Shown here in pieces: positions 8,426 to 18,039 of a stretch of DNA of 64,000 nt. The notes below the pieces were generated by a model, which ran no database searches, was not told the DNA's origin, and worked only from the letters and a program-made list of their open reading frames with translations. A program made the translations under genes and the position numbers. The stretch's first letter is position 1; each line of letters begins with the position of its first letter. The DNA comes from Arsenophonus apicola (GTDB taxonomy: Bacteria; Pseudomonadota; Gammaproteobacteria; Enterobacterales; Enterobacteriaceae): positions 372,001 to 436,000 of the forward strand of contig NZ_CP084222.1 in assembly GCF_020268605.1 (NCBI RefSeq), read 5' to 3'.

Positions 8426-10474
8426 TTAAATTGTTTTTATGATATTGACCTCAGTTCCTTCGGTGATCTCAGCAAAAGAGAGCACATTAAAACCAGGATA
8501 ATGGGTGGCTAAAATTTTTGTTATAAAACGACGTACATCAACTGAACAGAGCAAAACTATCTTAGGAATAGTATAATTCTCTCTAATTGCGACTAATAAC
8601 CTATCTTGTACCAGATCCAATTGAGCAGGTTCGAGATTTAAAAAAGAGCCGGCCGAAGTTTGTCGTATTCCTTGCCGAATAATTTCTTCCAGCTCTGCTG
8701 AAACGATTAGCACATGCAATTTTTGTTGAAAAATAAAACTAGCTGTAATGTAACGTGCTAAAAGTGTTCGAATTTGTTCAACTAACATAATCGGATCTTT
8801 TTCTTTCGGGCCCCATTGCACCAGCCCGCCTAAAATTATCTTAATATTACGAATTGATATCTGTTCTTGTAATAGACGTTGTAATACTTCGGTAATTCGT
8901 TGGATCGACACATGGCGATAGCACTCTTTCAATAATTCAGGATATTTCCTTTCTAATTGATCCAATAAATCTTTGGTTTCTTGAATACCAAAAAACTCAC
9001 TGATATTACGGGTTATTACCTGACTGAAGTGACAGTAAAATTCGCTGATATCACTTGCAAACAGATAGCTTAGCGGTTCTAATCTATTTTTCTCTTCTTG
9101 CTGTACCCAGTAGTAGGTTTCACCTTGTTTCTGAGTTGTTTGGCTCTTAAGTCCCAACTGACCAAATTCATTGGTTTTATTAAGCACCCGATAACTTTCA
9201 AAGATAATATGAAATTCTGCGCTTCTAACTTCATTGACTAAAATAATGACTTTATAGGGTTCTAATTTGGCAGAATAATTAATAATAAAGTCAGGCAATA
9301 ACAATCCATATTGGATTAAGATCTGATTTTTTAACCACTGGGTTAATTGATTATTTTCAATATAATCTTTATGTTGCTCTGAGATTGAAATAATTAATGG
9401 CACCGCTTCATGATAAGAGATATCCACGTTAGATTGAGACTGAACATTATTTTCTCGGTTATTAATACTACTATGATGGCCACTAATTTTTTTCTGATTT
9501 TTAGCTATTTTTTTATTAGCTAAGGTTTTTCTTAAATAGGAGCCGCTAATTAATATTGATAGCAAAATAAATATCAGTGTTGGAAAGCCAGGTAAAAAAC
9601 CCATAATAAACGTTAAAACTGCGGTAATAATTAGAGAAAAATCATGGGAAAACAGCTCTTTGATAATATTTTGACCCAGATTTTTCTGTGTACCTCCCAC
9701 TCTGGTGACAATAAAACCAGCACTAATTGAGATCAGTAAAGCAGGGATTTGGGCGACTAATCCATCACTGATGGTAAGCATGGTATAAGTTGTCAATGCC
9801 TCGCTGAAACTAAAGCCCATCTGTACCATGCCAACAGAAATGCCGCCTAAAAAGTTGACAAAAATAATCACAATGCCAGCAATAGCATCTCCCTTAATAA
9901 ATTTCATAGCACCATCAAAAGCGCCGTATAATTGACTCTACTGTTCAAGCTCAATACGACGATGCTTAACACCATCATTATCAATAATGCCAGATTTTAA
10001 ATCAGCATCGATGCTCATCTGTTTACCCGGCATGGCATCAAGCGAAAAACGGGCAGCAACTTCAGCCACTCGTTCAGAGCCTTTGGTGATCACGATAAAC
10101 TGAACAACGGTTACGATAGCGAAGATCACCAATCCCACCACTAAGTTGTCACCAATCACAAATTGACCAAAGGAGGTAATAATGTCGCCGGCATCGGCAT
10201 CAAGTAAGATCAGACGGCTAGTGCTAATAGATAATGCCAGTCGAAATAAGGTAGTAATTAACAATAGAGCAGGGAAACTGGTGAAATGAATGATCTTGGT
10301 GATATAGAAAGAACTCATTAATACCAATAGTGAAATGACAATGTTTAAGCCGATCAGCAGATCAACAATATAAGTCGGTAATGGTAGTATGAGCATGGCT
10401 ATCACTAAGATCATGATGCCAAGTACGATAAGTTCAGGCTTGTTTCTAATTTGCAACAAAACTGATTGCAACAT
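8426..10474 (-). pseudogene. invA: Type III export gate InvA (SctV/FHIPEP), interrupted by an in-frame TAG
   Basis: Reading through one TAG at 9940-9938 gives 682 residues, close to Salmonella InvA (685). The first part carries about five membrane segments and ends after the FHIPEP signature DAMPGKQMSIDADLKSG, then HRRIELEQ and the stop (residue 179). The frame resumes without shift as SQLYGAFDGAMKFIKGDAIAG, exactly the expected next segment, followed by the remaining membrane helices and the C-terminal cytoplasmic ring domain. Expected codon at the stop is Glu or Lys, so one base change suffices. The downstream part could in principle initiate at the Met of MKFIKGD, but a two-piece SctV is not known to me to function. 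The gene forms the nonameric export gate in the inner membrane. Confidence 0.92.
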
Positions 10475-10496
10475 ATTGCGTTCCCTGCTTTGAAAA

Positions 10497-11573
10497 TTAA
10501 AGACGACTTAAGCTTTTTTCTTTTTGATAAAGTAAATCAAGTAATGCAAGTAAGTATGATTGTGTTTTTTCCCTGATCTCAGGGCTTAAGTAGATTTCTA
10601 TAGTTAACGATTTAAATGCTGCCATCAGTTGTTGAAGCAATAAAATATGTTGTGTGATAACAATAGTTAGCTGTTTATTAGCAATAATATCTTGGATAAT
10701 CATCATCATCGCTTCGGGATCACTTAATCCCTTAATAAAAATAGGTAACCAACTCACTTGAGCATCAGGCTGGATTAAAAAGGGTAGATTAGAGCAGTAA
10801 GCGAAAAAGATTTTGTCAGCAGAAGAGAGTTGTTTGATTCGGCCTAAAGAGGATAAATAGACAGCAAACTCGGGCATAAATGAGCAACTTGGCGACAATG
10901 CTTGCATATCACAAAGTAGCGACTGCAAAACAAAATCGATAATTAAAAAACGTTTATCATAGCCATATTGATTAACCCACTCCTCATAAAACCATAGTGG
11001 CTCAATATCTTGGCTAATAAAATCGCGGTATAACTGGCGGAGTTGCATGGTGCTTAATGCTGTTTGATAACTAAATTGTTTAGCTTTTAGCGCAATATTG
11101 ATACCAGCTCGGGTTGCTTTTGCTCGTTGATGACTACCCTGGCAAAGTGAATTGATCTCAGCTTCAATCTCAAGCGCCAATGCGGCAGAAAAATAGCGCC
11201 GACGTAAAAGCTCTTTTAGCACTGAGACAAAGTCACTATCATCAGGAAAAAACTGTCTCAGTAAGGTTAAAATATCAGCTAACTTATTCTTTTGATTGTT
11301 TAATAATTTGATCGCTGTAGCCAGTTTTTTATCTACATTATCTTCCAAAATCCGGCTAGCTATATCACTACTATCCTGTTGTTTCTTTTGTAGATCTTGG
11401 CGGCGATTAAATTGACTCATTGCCATCGACATATCATCCATAATATCTAACAACTGGTGGTGGTGATTTACTACCATTGCTGTAGGTTTAGTGGTTTCAA
11501 TGTCTGATGGTTGTTGGGTTTTTGGTAGCTGGCGTAACAAAACTGATGAGTTAATTTTATTGATATCTACCAT
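10497..11573 (-). CDS. invE: Type III gatekeeper InvE (SctW, YopN/TyeA family)
   Basis: The 358-residue, mostly alpha-helical protein (Salmonella InvE is 372) is located between invG and invA. It has a HrpJ/YopN-like N-terminal half with residues 60-110 rich in Asp and Lys. The C-terminal TyeA-like half includes a WFYEEWVNQYGYDKRFLIIDF stretch near residue 195. In the family it sits at the base of the injectisome, binds translocator-chaperone complexes and makes translocators go out before effectors. Intact, with a 22-nt gap to invA. Confidence 0.88.
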   Translation of the reverse strand: MVDINKINSSVLLRQLPKTQQPSDIETTKPTAMVVNHHHQLLDIMDDMSMAMSQFNRRQDLQKKQQDSSDIASRILEDNVDKKLATAIKLLNNQKNKLADILTLLRQFFPDDSDFVSVLKELLRRRYFSAALALEIEAEINSLCQGSHQRAKATRAGINIALKAKQFSYQTALSTMQLRQLYRDFISQDIEPLWFYEEWVNQYGYDKRFLIIDFVLQSLLCDMQALSPSCSFMPEFAVYLSSLGRIKQLSSADKIFFAYCSNLPFLIQPDAQVSWLPIFIKGLSDPEAMMMIIQDIIANKQLTIVITQHILLLQQLMAAFKSLTIEIYLSPEIREKTQSYLLALLDLLYQKEKSLSRL

Positions 11574-11578
11574 TTTTA

Positions 11579-13261
11579 TTACCTATTCTCTTTATTGATA
11601 TAAGTATAAAGCAGGTCAATAGCGGCCTGTGTTTGAGGATCACTCGGTTTAAATGGATTTTTTCCCAGCGAATCATTTAACAGATTTTTTCCCTGAACCA
11701 GTCTGGGTTGCAGCATAAAAATACGCACCATTTTTTTATTGGTTGTACTGCTATAGCGAAATAATCCACCTAACCATGGAATATCGCCAAGTAATGGGAT
11801 TTTACTCTCACTGGAATCAATATCTTCTCTGGTATAACCACCAATCAATAGACTATCGCCTTGGGCAACACGAGCCACTGTACTGATATTGGTACGATTA
11901 ATAACTGGCAACGCATCGATTTTTTCTGTTTCACCGCTATTGGTTTTTTTTTCAGCGCCATCTTCCAAATTAATAACCATCTCAATTTCATCGCCGGTAG
12001 GCGAAAGGCGAGGGACGACACTGATCATTGTGCCAAATGTGGCTGACTCTAACGTGGCAATACGTTCTCCACGTACTTGAGCATAGAAGGTAGTGCTATT
12101 ATCAAAGATGGCCGGCGTATTTTCTTGTGTTAGGATAATAGGGCGGGAAACCATTTGCGCGCTTCCTTCCAGACTCATTGCCCGTATTTTGGCTAAAAAG
12201 TGGATCCCGGCAGCAGCGCTAATATCGCTGGTATTAAGTAAAAAGTTACCATCTTTAGAGTGATAACTGCTTTGCCAATCAATACCTAGCCGATCCGCTT
12301 CATGTTTGGCGATATCAATGATCCATAATGACAGCTCAACTTGCCGTTTCGGTTGATCTAGCCGTTGGATCATTTTATTGATCAATTGAATACCTTGAAT
12401 ACTGCCCTTGGCTAACAGACTGTTCGAACCAGGCAAAGGCACTAACTCGATTGATTCTTTGCCGATACGGGTAACAAAGGAGGGATCTGGTTCATATTGT
12501 TCGTCAATACTAGCAATTTTTTTATCAGTTTGATTTGCGGTTTGCCTATTGGATTGAAAAAGTTGTTGTAGAACTGTACTAATGCCAGGTAAAACTAATT
12601 TTTCCCCCCGAATCGAGTAGCTTCTATCGGTGACAAAGGTATTTTTTAAAGCAAAAATGTGAACATAATCATTACCAAAGCGTTTTTCTTCAATAATATC
12701 CTGTTTTAATTGGAGTGCTTCTTGATCCAGATATTCTGCCGCAGCTTGAACCAATTTCACATAAATTGGCGGCCCAGAGACATAAAAGGTTTTATTATTG
12801 CTGCCACCGCGTAAAGGATAACGTGGATCGTAAAGACCAATGGCATATAAATACTCTTTTACGCGCTTAAAATCGATCTTTTTCAGGTTAAGCATCTGTT
12901 GTTTCATTTCACTACCATCGTAAATATAGATGACGTTACCATCATTAAAATAGATAAATGCCATTCTACGTACGAAGGTATCAAAAGCGGTTTTGGGGGA
13001 TGAAACATCAAATCGACCTGAAATTCGCTTCTTTTTTACTGCTGAACTAAGAATAAAAGGTTTATTCAATTTATCGGATAATACGTCAAAAAATTGCTCA
13101 ACCCGACTATCAACGGCAATAAATAGTTCATTGTCCTGTTCAATCTGCTCTTTAAGTAAAACATCGTCTTTTAAATTCGAAAATGTCGTTGCTTGATTAG
13201 GAAAAACCATCAATAGAAAACAACAGGAAACGATGGCCTGCAATAACGGGCTAATCTTCAT
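11579..13261 (-). CDS. invG: Type III secretin InvG (SctC)
   Basis: The 560-residue protein (Salmonella InvG is 562) starts with a signal peptide (about residues 1-24, ending near NQATT). Periplasmic N0/N1/N3 ring domains run to about residue 300. The C-terminal secretin barrel has the typical VPRLSPTGDEIEMVINLEDG and LIGGYTREDIDSSESKIPLLGDIP stretches. It builds the outer-membrane ring of the injectisome and would normally need an InvH-type pilotin, which I do not see here. The start overlaps invF by 11 nt. Intact. Confidence 0.95.
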   Translation of the reverse strand: MKISPLLQAIVSCCFLLMVFPNQATTFSNLKDDVLLKEQIEQDNELFIAVDSRVEQFFDVLSDKLNKPFILSSAVKKKRISGRFDVSSPKTAFDTFVRRMAFIYFNDGNVIYIYDGSEMKQQMLNLKKIDFKRVKEYLYAIGLYDPRYPLRGGSNNKTFYVSGPPIYVKLVQAAAEYLDQEALQLKQDIIEEKRFGNDYVHIFALKNTFVTDRSYSIRGEKLVLPGISTVLQQLFQSNRQTANQTDKKIASIDEQYEPDPSFVTRIGKESIELVPLPGSNSLLAKGSIQGIQLINKMIQRLDQPKRQVELSLWIIDIAKHEADRLGIDWQSSYHSKDGNFLLNTSDISAAAGIHFLAKIRAMSLEGSAQMVSRPIILTQENTPAIFDNSTTFYAQVRGERIATLESATFGTMISVVPRLSPTGDEIEMVINLEDGAEKKTNSGETEKIDALPVINRTNISTVARVAQGDSLLIGGYTREDIDSSESKIPLLGDIPWLGGLFRYSSTTNKKMVRIFMLQPRLVQGKNLLNDSLGKNPFKPSDPQTQAAIDLLYTYINKENR

Positions 13262-14006
13262 AGAATGACTTCCTTATCAATCTAAATGACTTAGGTGTGG
13301 CACCAAAAATAACTTTTATCTCTTTTGAAAGATGTGAAGCGGAACTAAAACCGTAATCCAAAGCTATATTGGTTAGGGGTTTATTTTTTAGAATTATTGA
13401 TAAGATTGCTGAAGTAGCGCGCCATGAACGTAACTGTTTTTTACCACATAGACCTAAATATTGATGACAAAGGCGCCGAAAATGGGTCTCTGAAACGCCA
13501 TACTTCAGACGAATTTCCGTTATATTATTAATATTTTGTTTCATTTGATTAAGTAAGTGACGGGTAATCCAATAGCATTCATGATTTCTCATCGCTTCAA
13601 TTAATGGCTGCAATGGCGTCCGATAAGGAGTTAGTAAAGTATTGATGAGTAAAGTTTGAATATCTTTTCCCGCGCAAGCATCGAGAATATACATGTGATT
13701 TTTAGTAACTACTGATTGATTAGAATAATTGGGAAGATTGTGATTAGCTAAAGCATAATCGATGTAAGCAACCAGTTTTATACAAGAAAAGATATCTGCT
13801 TTTTCTATTGTCCACTGGTTATGGCTAGGTTTTATTGTTGTAACCTGTTCAAGGGATAAAAATATTTGTTTATCAGTTAAATGATAATATTGATTCTGTT
13901 TGTCTTTTACAATTCCAAATGAATTATTAGGGATATATAAAAATAAAAAATATTTAATGTTTATATTATTAATATCTATTTTATTTTTAGGTATAAAATA
14001 GTTCAT
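13251..14006 (-). CDS. invF: AraC-family activator InvF
   Basis: The 251-residue protein has a variable N-terminal region and a C-terminal AraC-type double helix-turn-helix from about residue 150. The last 100 residues include VSETHFRRLCHQYLGL and LDYGFSSASHLSKEIKVIFG, the second being a classic AraC recognition region. It is first in the minus-strand operon, directly upstream of invG as in SPI-1. There InvF activates effector and chaperone promoters together with SicA. The 244-nt gap to prgH on its other side is very AT-rich and must hold the divergent promoters. The N-terminal 90 residues show little recognisable similarity. Confidence 0.85.
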   Translation of the reverse strand: MNYFIPKNKIDINNINIKYFLFLYIPNNSFGIVKDKQNQYYHLTDKQIFLSLEQVTTIKPSHNQWTIEKADIFSCIKLVAYIDYALANHNLPNYSNQSVVTKNHMYILDACAGKDIQTLLINTLLTPYRTPLQPLIEAMRNHECYWITRHLLNQMKQNINNITEIRLKYGVSETHFRRLCHQYLGLCGKKQLRSWRATSAILSIILKNKPLTNIALDYGFSSASHLSKEIKVIFGATPKSFRLIRKSFYED

Positions 14007-14250
14007 ATATTCCTTCCCTGATAAATCTTATTTATAATATAAGTAAGTTTTATAATATGATGTTTAACTTGTTAGCTTTAAATTTTTTGTTAAAATGATA
14101 CACTACTCTTCATAAGAAAAAAAACATAAATATATAAATAAAAAAAATCAAATTTAATCTTTGATGTATTTTTTTCTTTTATAATTTTTCAATATAAATA
14201 ATGATAAAGGTATATTAAATATTTTAATAATTTCAATATAGATAAATTTT

Positions 14251-15312
14251 ATGAATATAAATAATAATTATGTAATTCGTTTTTTTACTGGGAAACTCAG
14301 TGGTACGCTTTTTTCGTTAATACCTGGTCACTATCAACTTATAGTTGGTGATGAACAAAGTATTTGTCAATGGTCAGAGCAACATAATAATAAAAATGAT
14401 AAGGATTTTATACAACTCTATGTACCCACCCATCAGCAAAATAAGCTGATTATTATTGACGTTATTTTGCCTAATATTGATAATCAACAGGATAGTTTTT
14501 GCTATAGTATAAATGAAAAAAATAAACCAGCTAAGTCATTGGAAGCTAAATTCAATTACCCAACTTTCTGGCAAAAAATACCGCTATTTGCGATAAAAAA
14601 AATTGATGAAAAATGGTGTGATGAGTGTGAGAATTTATCTTGTTTAATTGAGAAATCCTATAAATCAAATAAAAATTACTTGATAAAAATAGCAACCACT
14701 TTTTTATTGCTTGTCTTATTTTTATTCTGTTATTATGTGTTCTCTTATGAAGTTAATATTAATAAAAAATTTTTATTTACTAAAGGAGTTATTAATCATT
14801 CACAAGCATTTGATTGTGAACAATTTTTGAATAAAAAAAATAATATAAAAAAAATTGTTGATGAAATTAATAGTTCTATTTCTAATACGGAACGTTTTTA
14901 TTTCCATATAGTAAATTATAATAGTATTTCCTTTATTTATCAGAATAAAACAACTAAAGAAATGATTAAGGAATTATTAAATAAATATCAACCATGTCAA
15001 TTTAATGTGAATGCTATTTTATTATCTGATTTAATTAATTATGTCGATAATAAAATTTCAAATATAGTAAAAAGTTATAAATTATGGTTGTCTGAGAAAG
15101 GATTAATTATTCAATTGCGTGAAGTTCTTACGGAAGACGAAATTTATCAGTTGAAATCGCAATTAAAACCTTATCAGACTCAACTAGGAAAAAATTTTTT
15201 TCAATTTCTATTACCTGAAGAGCAGGAAACTGAATTAGAAAAAACGCAACTTAAAAGTACCAAGGGATATATTTTCGTTCAGCCGGAACACCGATACTTT
15301 CCCGCTGGTTAG
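14251..15312 (+). CDS. prgH: Type III inner membrane ring protein PrgH (SctD)
   Basis: The 353-residue protein (Salmonella PrgH is 392) has one transmembrane helix at about residues 145-166 separating a cytoplasmic FHA-like N-terminal domain from a periplasmic ring-building part. The N-terminal start YVIRFFTGKLSGTLFSL and the final YIFVQPEHRYFPAG segment are PrgH/MxiG-like. The coding region is notably more AT-rich, with many Asn, Lys and Ile codons, than the invA-spaS side. It is the first gene of the prg/org operon, divergent from invF. Intact. Confidence 0.88.
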   Translation: MNINNNYVIRFFTGKLSGTLFSLIPGHYQLIVGDEQSICQWSEQHNNKNDKDFIQLYVPTHQQNKLIIIDVILPNIDNQQDSFCYSINEKNKPAKSLEAKFNYPTFWQKIPLFAIKKIDEKWCDECENLSCLIEKSYKSNKNYLIKIATTFLLLVLFLFCYYVFSYEVNINKKFLFTKGVINHSQAFDCEQFLNKKNNIKKIVDEINSSISNTERFYFHIVNYNSISFIYQNKTTKEMIKELLNKYQPCQFNVNAILLSDLINYVDNKISNIVKSYKLWLSEKGLIIQLREVLTEDEIYQLKSQLKPYQTQLGKNFFQFLLPEEQETELEKTQLKSTKGYIFVQPEHRYFPAG

Positions 15313-15343
15313 TTATTAACATTATTGGAAAGGAGATCCTTGT

Positions 15344-15583
15344 ATGTCAATTAATAATAGTACTATTGGAGATATACTTAAAAAGACTAAAGCGACATCT
15401 GATGACTATCAAAAATGTATTAAAGATGCGGTTGAAAGATTGAAGAAAGATCCATCCAATTCAGCGGATTTGGCTGAATTTCAGGCTGCGATGGCGGGAT
15501 ACAGTGTTTTACTGAACTATATGTCAACGACTATTAAGACACACAAAGAGAATGCACAGACTATATTGGGTAATATGCGTTAA
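15344..15583 (+). CDS. prgI: Type III needle filament subunit PrgI (SctF)
   Basis: The 79-residue protein (Salmonella PrgI is 80) forms the helical hairpin of needle subunits. It has a hydrophilic N-terminal helix, a DPSNSADLAEFQ turn (the P-S-[DN] turn of the family), and a C-terminal helix ending TILGNMR. A good AAAGGAG ribosome site lies just upstream of the ATG, consistent with high expression. It would polymerise into the extracellular needle. Intact. Confidence 0.9.
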   Translation: MSINNSTIGDILKKTKATSDDYQKCIKDAVERLKKDPSNSADLAEFQAAMAGYSVLLNYMSTTIKTHKENAQTILGNMR

Positions 15584-15589
15584 GGATAA

Positions 15590-15859
15590 ATGATGAATAT
15601 TAATAATAAAAGTAATATTTCTGCCATGACTGAACCTGCTGAAGGGGAATCGATGACGTTACAACAGGTTATTAGTCAGGCATATCGCCAACACTATCAA
15701 GTTGAACAGCAAGTTACTGATACATTGCAAACAGACGATCTCTCTTCACTTCTTGCTATACAGCAAACTACACATGATTATCAGGTTGAAATGTCATTAT
15801 TAAGTACCTTAGCTCGTAAGGCATTAACAACCGTTGAAACGGTTATAAAGGCGCAATAA
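15590..15859 (+). CDS. prgJ: Type III inner rod protein PrgJ (SctI)
   Basis: The 89-residue hydrophilic helical protein lies 6 nt after prgI (Salmonella PrgJ is 101). Its C-terminal segment, with LLAIQQTTHDYQVEMSLLS and a terminal LTTVETVIKAQ helix, matches the conserved end of the rod protein. Two adjacent ATG codons (15590 and 15593) are equally possible starts. The family forms the short inner rod or adapter anchoring the needle to the export gate. Confidence 0.85.
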   Translation: MMNINNKSNISAMTEPAEGESMTLQQVISQAYRQHYQVEQQVTDTLQTDDLSSLLAIQQTTHDYQVEMSLLSTLARKALTTVETVIKAQ

Positions 15860-15861
15860 CT

Positions 15862-16599
15862 GTGACAAGACTCTTTCGCCATATGCGCTTTTTTATCACG
15901 CTATCTCTTCTCATTTTGCTTTTATCTGGTTGTCATGATGAAGCGTTACTTAATTCGCTGAATCAACGACAGGCAAATGAAGTACTGGCAGTTTTGCAAA
16001 AACATCACATCACGGTCAGTAAAAGTGCACAAGGAAAAGGGCTCTATAAAATTAATGTGGCGAAAGAGGACTTGCCTGCTGCGGTACAACTATTACAAGA
16101 ATATCAATTACCTTCGCCAGAACGGCTTGAGATTTCCCAATTATTCCCTGCTGATGCCTTAGTTAACTCGCCACAAATTGAAAGAGCCAGGTTAATTTCA
16201 GGTATTGAACAGCGACTTGAACAATCCTTAATGGCACTGGACAAAATAGCTGATGCGCGTGTCCATCTTAGTTATCCTATTGCTGCTAATAGCCGTAGCC
16301 AGGCACCGATGAAAGCCTCCGTCATCATATTTTATCATGATGAAAACCAAGATGTTGATGAATTAAAATTGGGTATAAAAGCATTTATTAAAAATGCAAT
16401 TAGTGAATTGGAGTCGCAATATATTACGGTGTTCTTAATTCATAAAATATCACCAACAATTCCTTCTTATACTGAAAAAAATGTATCTGGCGGAGCATAT
16501 TATTTATATGTTCTATTATTTTTTATCATAATAATAGTGGGTGGCGTGATCTATTGGGGCATTAAACGTAGATCAGCAACCACAGCTAAACAACATTGA
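15862..16599 (+). CDS. prgK: Type III inner ring lipoprotein PrgK (SctJ)
   Basis: The 245-residue protein starts at GTG. It has a lipoprotein signal with lipobox LLSGC (Cys near residue 24), two periplasmic ring-building domains joined by a linker, and one C-terminal transmembrane helix (about residues 210-232). Stretches such as ILQEY/LLQEYQLPSPERLEISQLFP and RVHLSYP are standard SctJ/FliF-like features. It forms the inner membrane ring with PrgH. The gap to prgJ is 2 nt and it overlaps orgA by 4 nt. Intact. Confidence 0.93.
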   Translation: MTRLFRHMRFFITLSLLILLLSGCHDEALLNSLNQRQANEVLAVLQKHHITVSKSAQGKGLYKINVAKEDLPAAVQLLQEYQLPSPERLEISQLFPADALVNSPQIERARLISGIEQRLEQSLMALDKIADARVHLSYPIAANSRSQAPMKASVIIFYHDENQDVDELKLGIKAFIKNAISELESQYITVFLIHKISPTIPSYTEKNVSGGAYYLYVLLFFIIIIVGGVIYWGIKRRSATTAKQH

Positions 16600-17174
16600 A
16601 ACAACAAACTTTTAATTTGATACAAACAATAATGTACCAACCAGCCAGTTATATTCATCATTCATTTGGTTACCCACCCTATGATAAGTTAACGATGGCG
16701 GAAAAACGGATCTATGATCAACAGGTAATGGTGCGCTTCCAATTGCCAACAGCGCTTGATTTTGATCTTGATGATAACTTACCCGCACAGTTATATATTA
16801 ATTATTGGTCTAGGCTACCAATAGCGGCTTTATATTTAGGTGGTTTATATCAGTTACCGCAACTGATGATTGCCAATCAACTCAAACAATTGCCAGAGCC
16901 ATTCAGACAATTTTTATCCTGGGCCAGGCTGCTGTTGCCGCCGCAAAAACAACAAATTGTCCCGCTAATTGCCACATCCTATTCACCAGAAGAACTAACA
17001 AAGTATGGTATGTGGGCAATGTTACCATTAATTGAAAAATGCTCTTTGGCATTAACAGCCCGCTTTAGTTTACTGTTTAATAAAAATTATCCACAGTGCC
17101 AAGCCAATACTGTTTTACCGGTTAATTACTCATTATTAAAAGCAACGCTTAATTATGTTACCTACACGACCTGA
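16596..17174 (+). CDS. orgA: Sorting platform protein OrgA (SctK)
   Basis: The 192-residue protein (Salmonella OrgA is 199) begins at TTG, overlapping the prgK stop by 4 nt. I kept this start because the segment NLIQTIMYQPASYIHH, which aligns with the OrgA N-terminus I remember (a Pro-x-SYIHP core), lies upstream of the first ATG. A YWSRLPIAALYLGGLYQLPQL stretch follows, typical of SctK. The family links PrgH cytoplasmic domains to SpaO pods. Intact. Confidence 0.83.
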   Translation: MKQQTFNLIQTIMYQPASYIHHSFGYPPYDKLTMAEKRIYDQQVMVRFQLPTALDFDLDDNLPAQLYINYWSRLPIAALYLGGLYQLPQLMIANQLKQLPEPFRQFLSWARLLLPPQKQQIVPLIATSYSPEELTKYGMWAMLPLIEKCSLALTARFSLLFNKNYPQCQANTVLPVNYSLLKATLNYVTYTT

Positions 17175-17856
17175 AAAATTATTGACTCAAGCGATTGATA
17201 ATGTATTGATCCGCGCTAAGTTCAAACAGAGCCATGATTATCATGAACGACTGATCAGCCAGGCTAAGAAACAGGCCAAGAAAATAATTATTGCCGCGCA
17301 GACAGAAAAAGAAAAAATATTTAACCAAGCTAAAATTAATGGCTATTGCCAAGGCATCAGCCAGACATCTACCGCGTTAGCTATATTTATTCAGGCATAC
17401 CAAACCCTAAATCACACCCTTTATAACGATATAATTAAACAGATAGAGCAAACATTAATTCAATTTTTATTAACCGAACCGGTAATTGAACAACTGTTAC
17501 TTAATTTAATGGCCAAAATTGACCTACAACAGCAAAGCAAAATTTATCTGCCGGAAAAGCTGGCAGCTACATTATCTGATCGCTGGTCAGACAAATTTAG
17601 CAACATAAAACTCACTCACCACAAAGAAAACGGCATAAAGCTAGAAATGGCTAATGAAATTCTCTACTTCTCGCCGGAAAAAAGTGTAAGCGAAATGATG
17701 AAAAACATCATCGCCGATAAACAGATCACCGCCAGTAACCAGCAGCAAATAGATTGCATCACTGAATTGAAAGAAAACTTAGCCAAAACGCTACAACAAC
17801 AGTTTGAACACTATCTGACACTCAGTGAGCAAAACTTGCCAAAATCAGATAGATGA
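17155..17856 (+). CDS. orgB: ATPase regulator OrgB (SctL)
   Basis: The 233-residue protein (Salmonella OrgB is 226) overlaps orgA by 20 nt. The N-terminal third (residues 20-65) is a highly charged helix with AKKQAKKIIIAAQTEKEKIF, the FliH/SctL coiled coil. The rest resembles the globular C-terminal domain that dimerises and binds the ATPase. In the family it tethers InvC to the sorting platform. It is the last gene of the operon; only a weak hairpin follows at about 17849-17861. Intact. Confidence 0.85.
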   Translation: MLPTRPEKLLTQAIDNVLIRAKFKQSHDYHERLISQAKKQAKKIIIAAQTEKEKIFNQAKINGYCQGISQTSTALAIFIQAYQTLNHTLYNDIIKQIEQTLIQFLLTEPVIEQLLLNLMAKIDLQQQSKIYLPEKLAATLSDRWSDKFSNIKLTHHKENGIKLEMANEILYFSPEKSVSEMMKNIIADKQITASNQQQIDCITELKENLAKTLQQQFEHYLTLSEQNLPKSDR

Positions 17857-17897
17857 TTGCTTTTTAAGCACTTAACGCCATCGCCTAACAATAACAG

Positions 17898-17925
17898 TTG
17901 CGCCTGACGAGATGACAAGTATAAT
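17898..17925 (+). promoter_or_regulatory. Sigma-70 promoter of the tRNA-Leu gene
   Basis: A TTGCGC -35 element and a perfect TATAAT -10 element are separated by 16 nt and followed by a GC-rich discriminator AGCGCC. This combination is typical of stringently controlled tRNA promoters. The mature tRNA starts 30 nt after the -10 element. Confidence 0.75.
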
Positions 17926-17954
17926 AGCGCCGTTTTCCACAATTCTCCCTCACT

Positions 17955-18039
17955 GCCGAAGTGGCGAAATTGGTAGACGCAGTTGATTCAAAATCAACCG
18001 CCTTCGGGTGTGCCGGTTCGAGTCCGGCCTTCGGCACCA
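17955..18039 (+). tRNA. tRNA-Leu (anticodon CAA)
   Basis: The 85-nt gene has a 7-bp acceptor stem (GCCGAAG pairing with CTTCGGC), a long class II variable arm, the T-loop GGTTCGAGTCC and an encoded CCA end. The anticodon stem GTTGA/TCAAC encloses the loop TTCAAAA, giving anticodon CAA that reads UUG. It corresponds to the leuX type, a frequent integration site for genomic islands. Here it separates the T3SS locus from a restriction-modification region. I saw no repeat of its 3' end elsewhere in the window by eye. Confidence 0.97.

Noticed and set aside
8426..10474. Two separate genes encoding a split SctV
   Set aside because: The gap is in frame and contains conserved codons, so a nonsense mutation in one gene explains it better.
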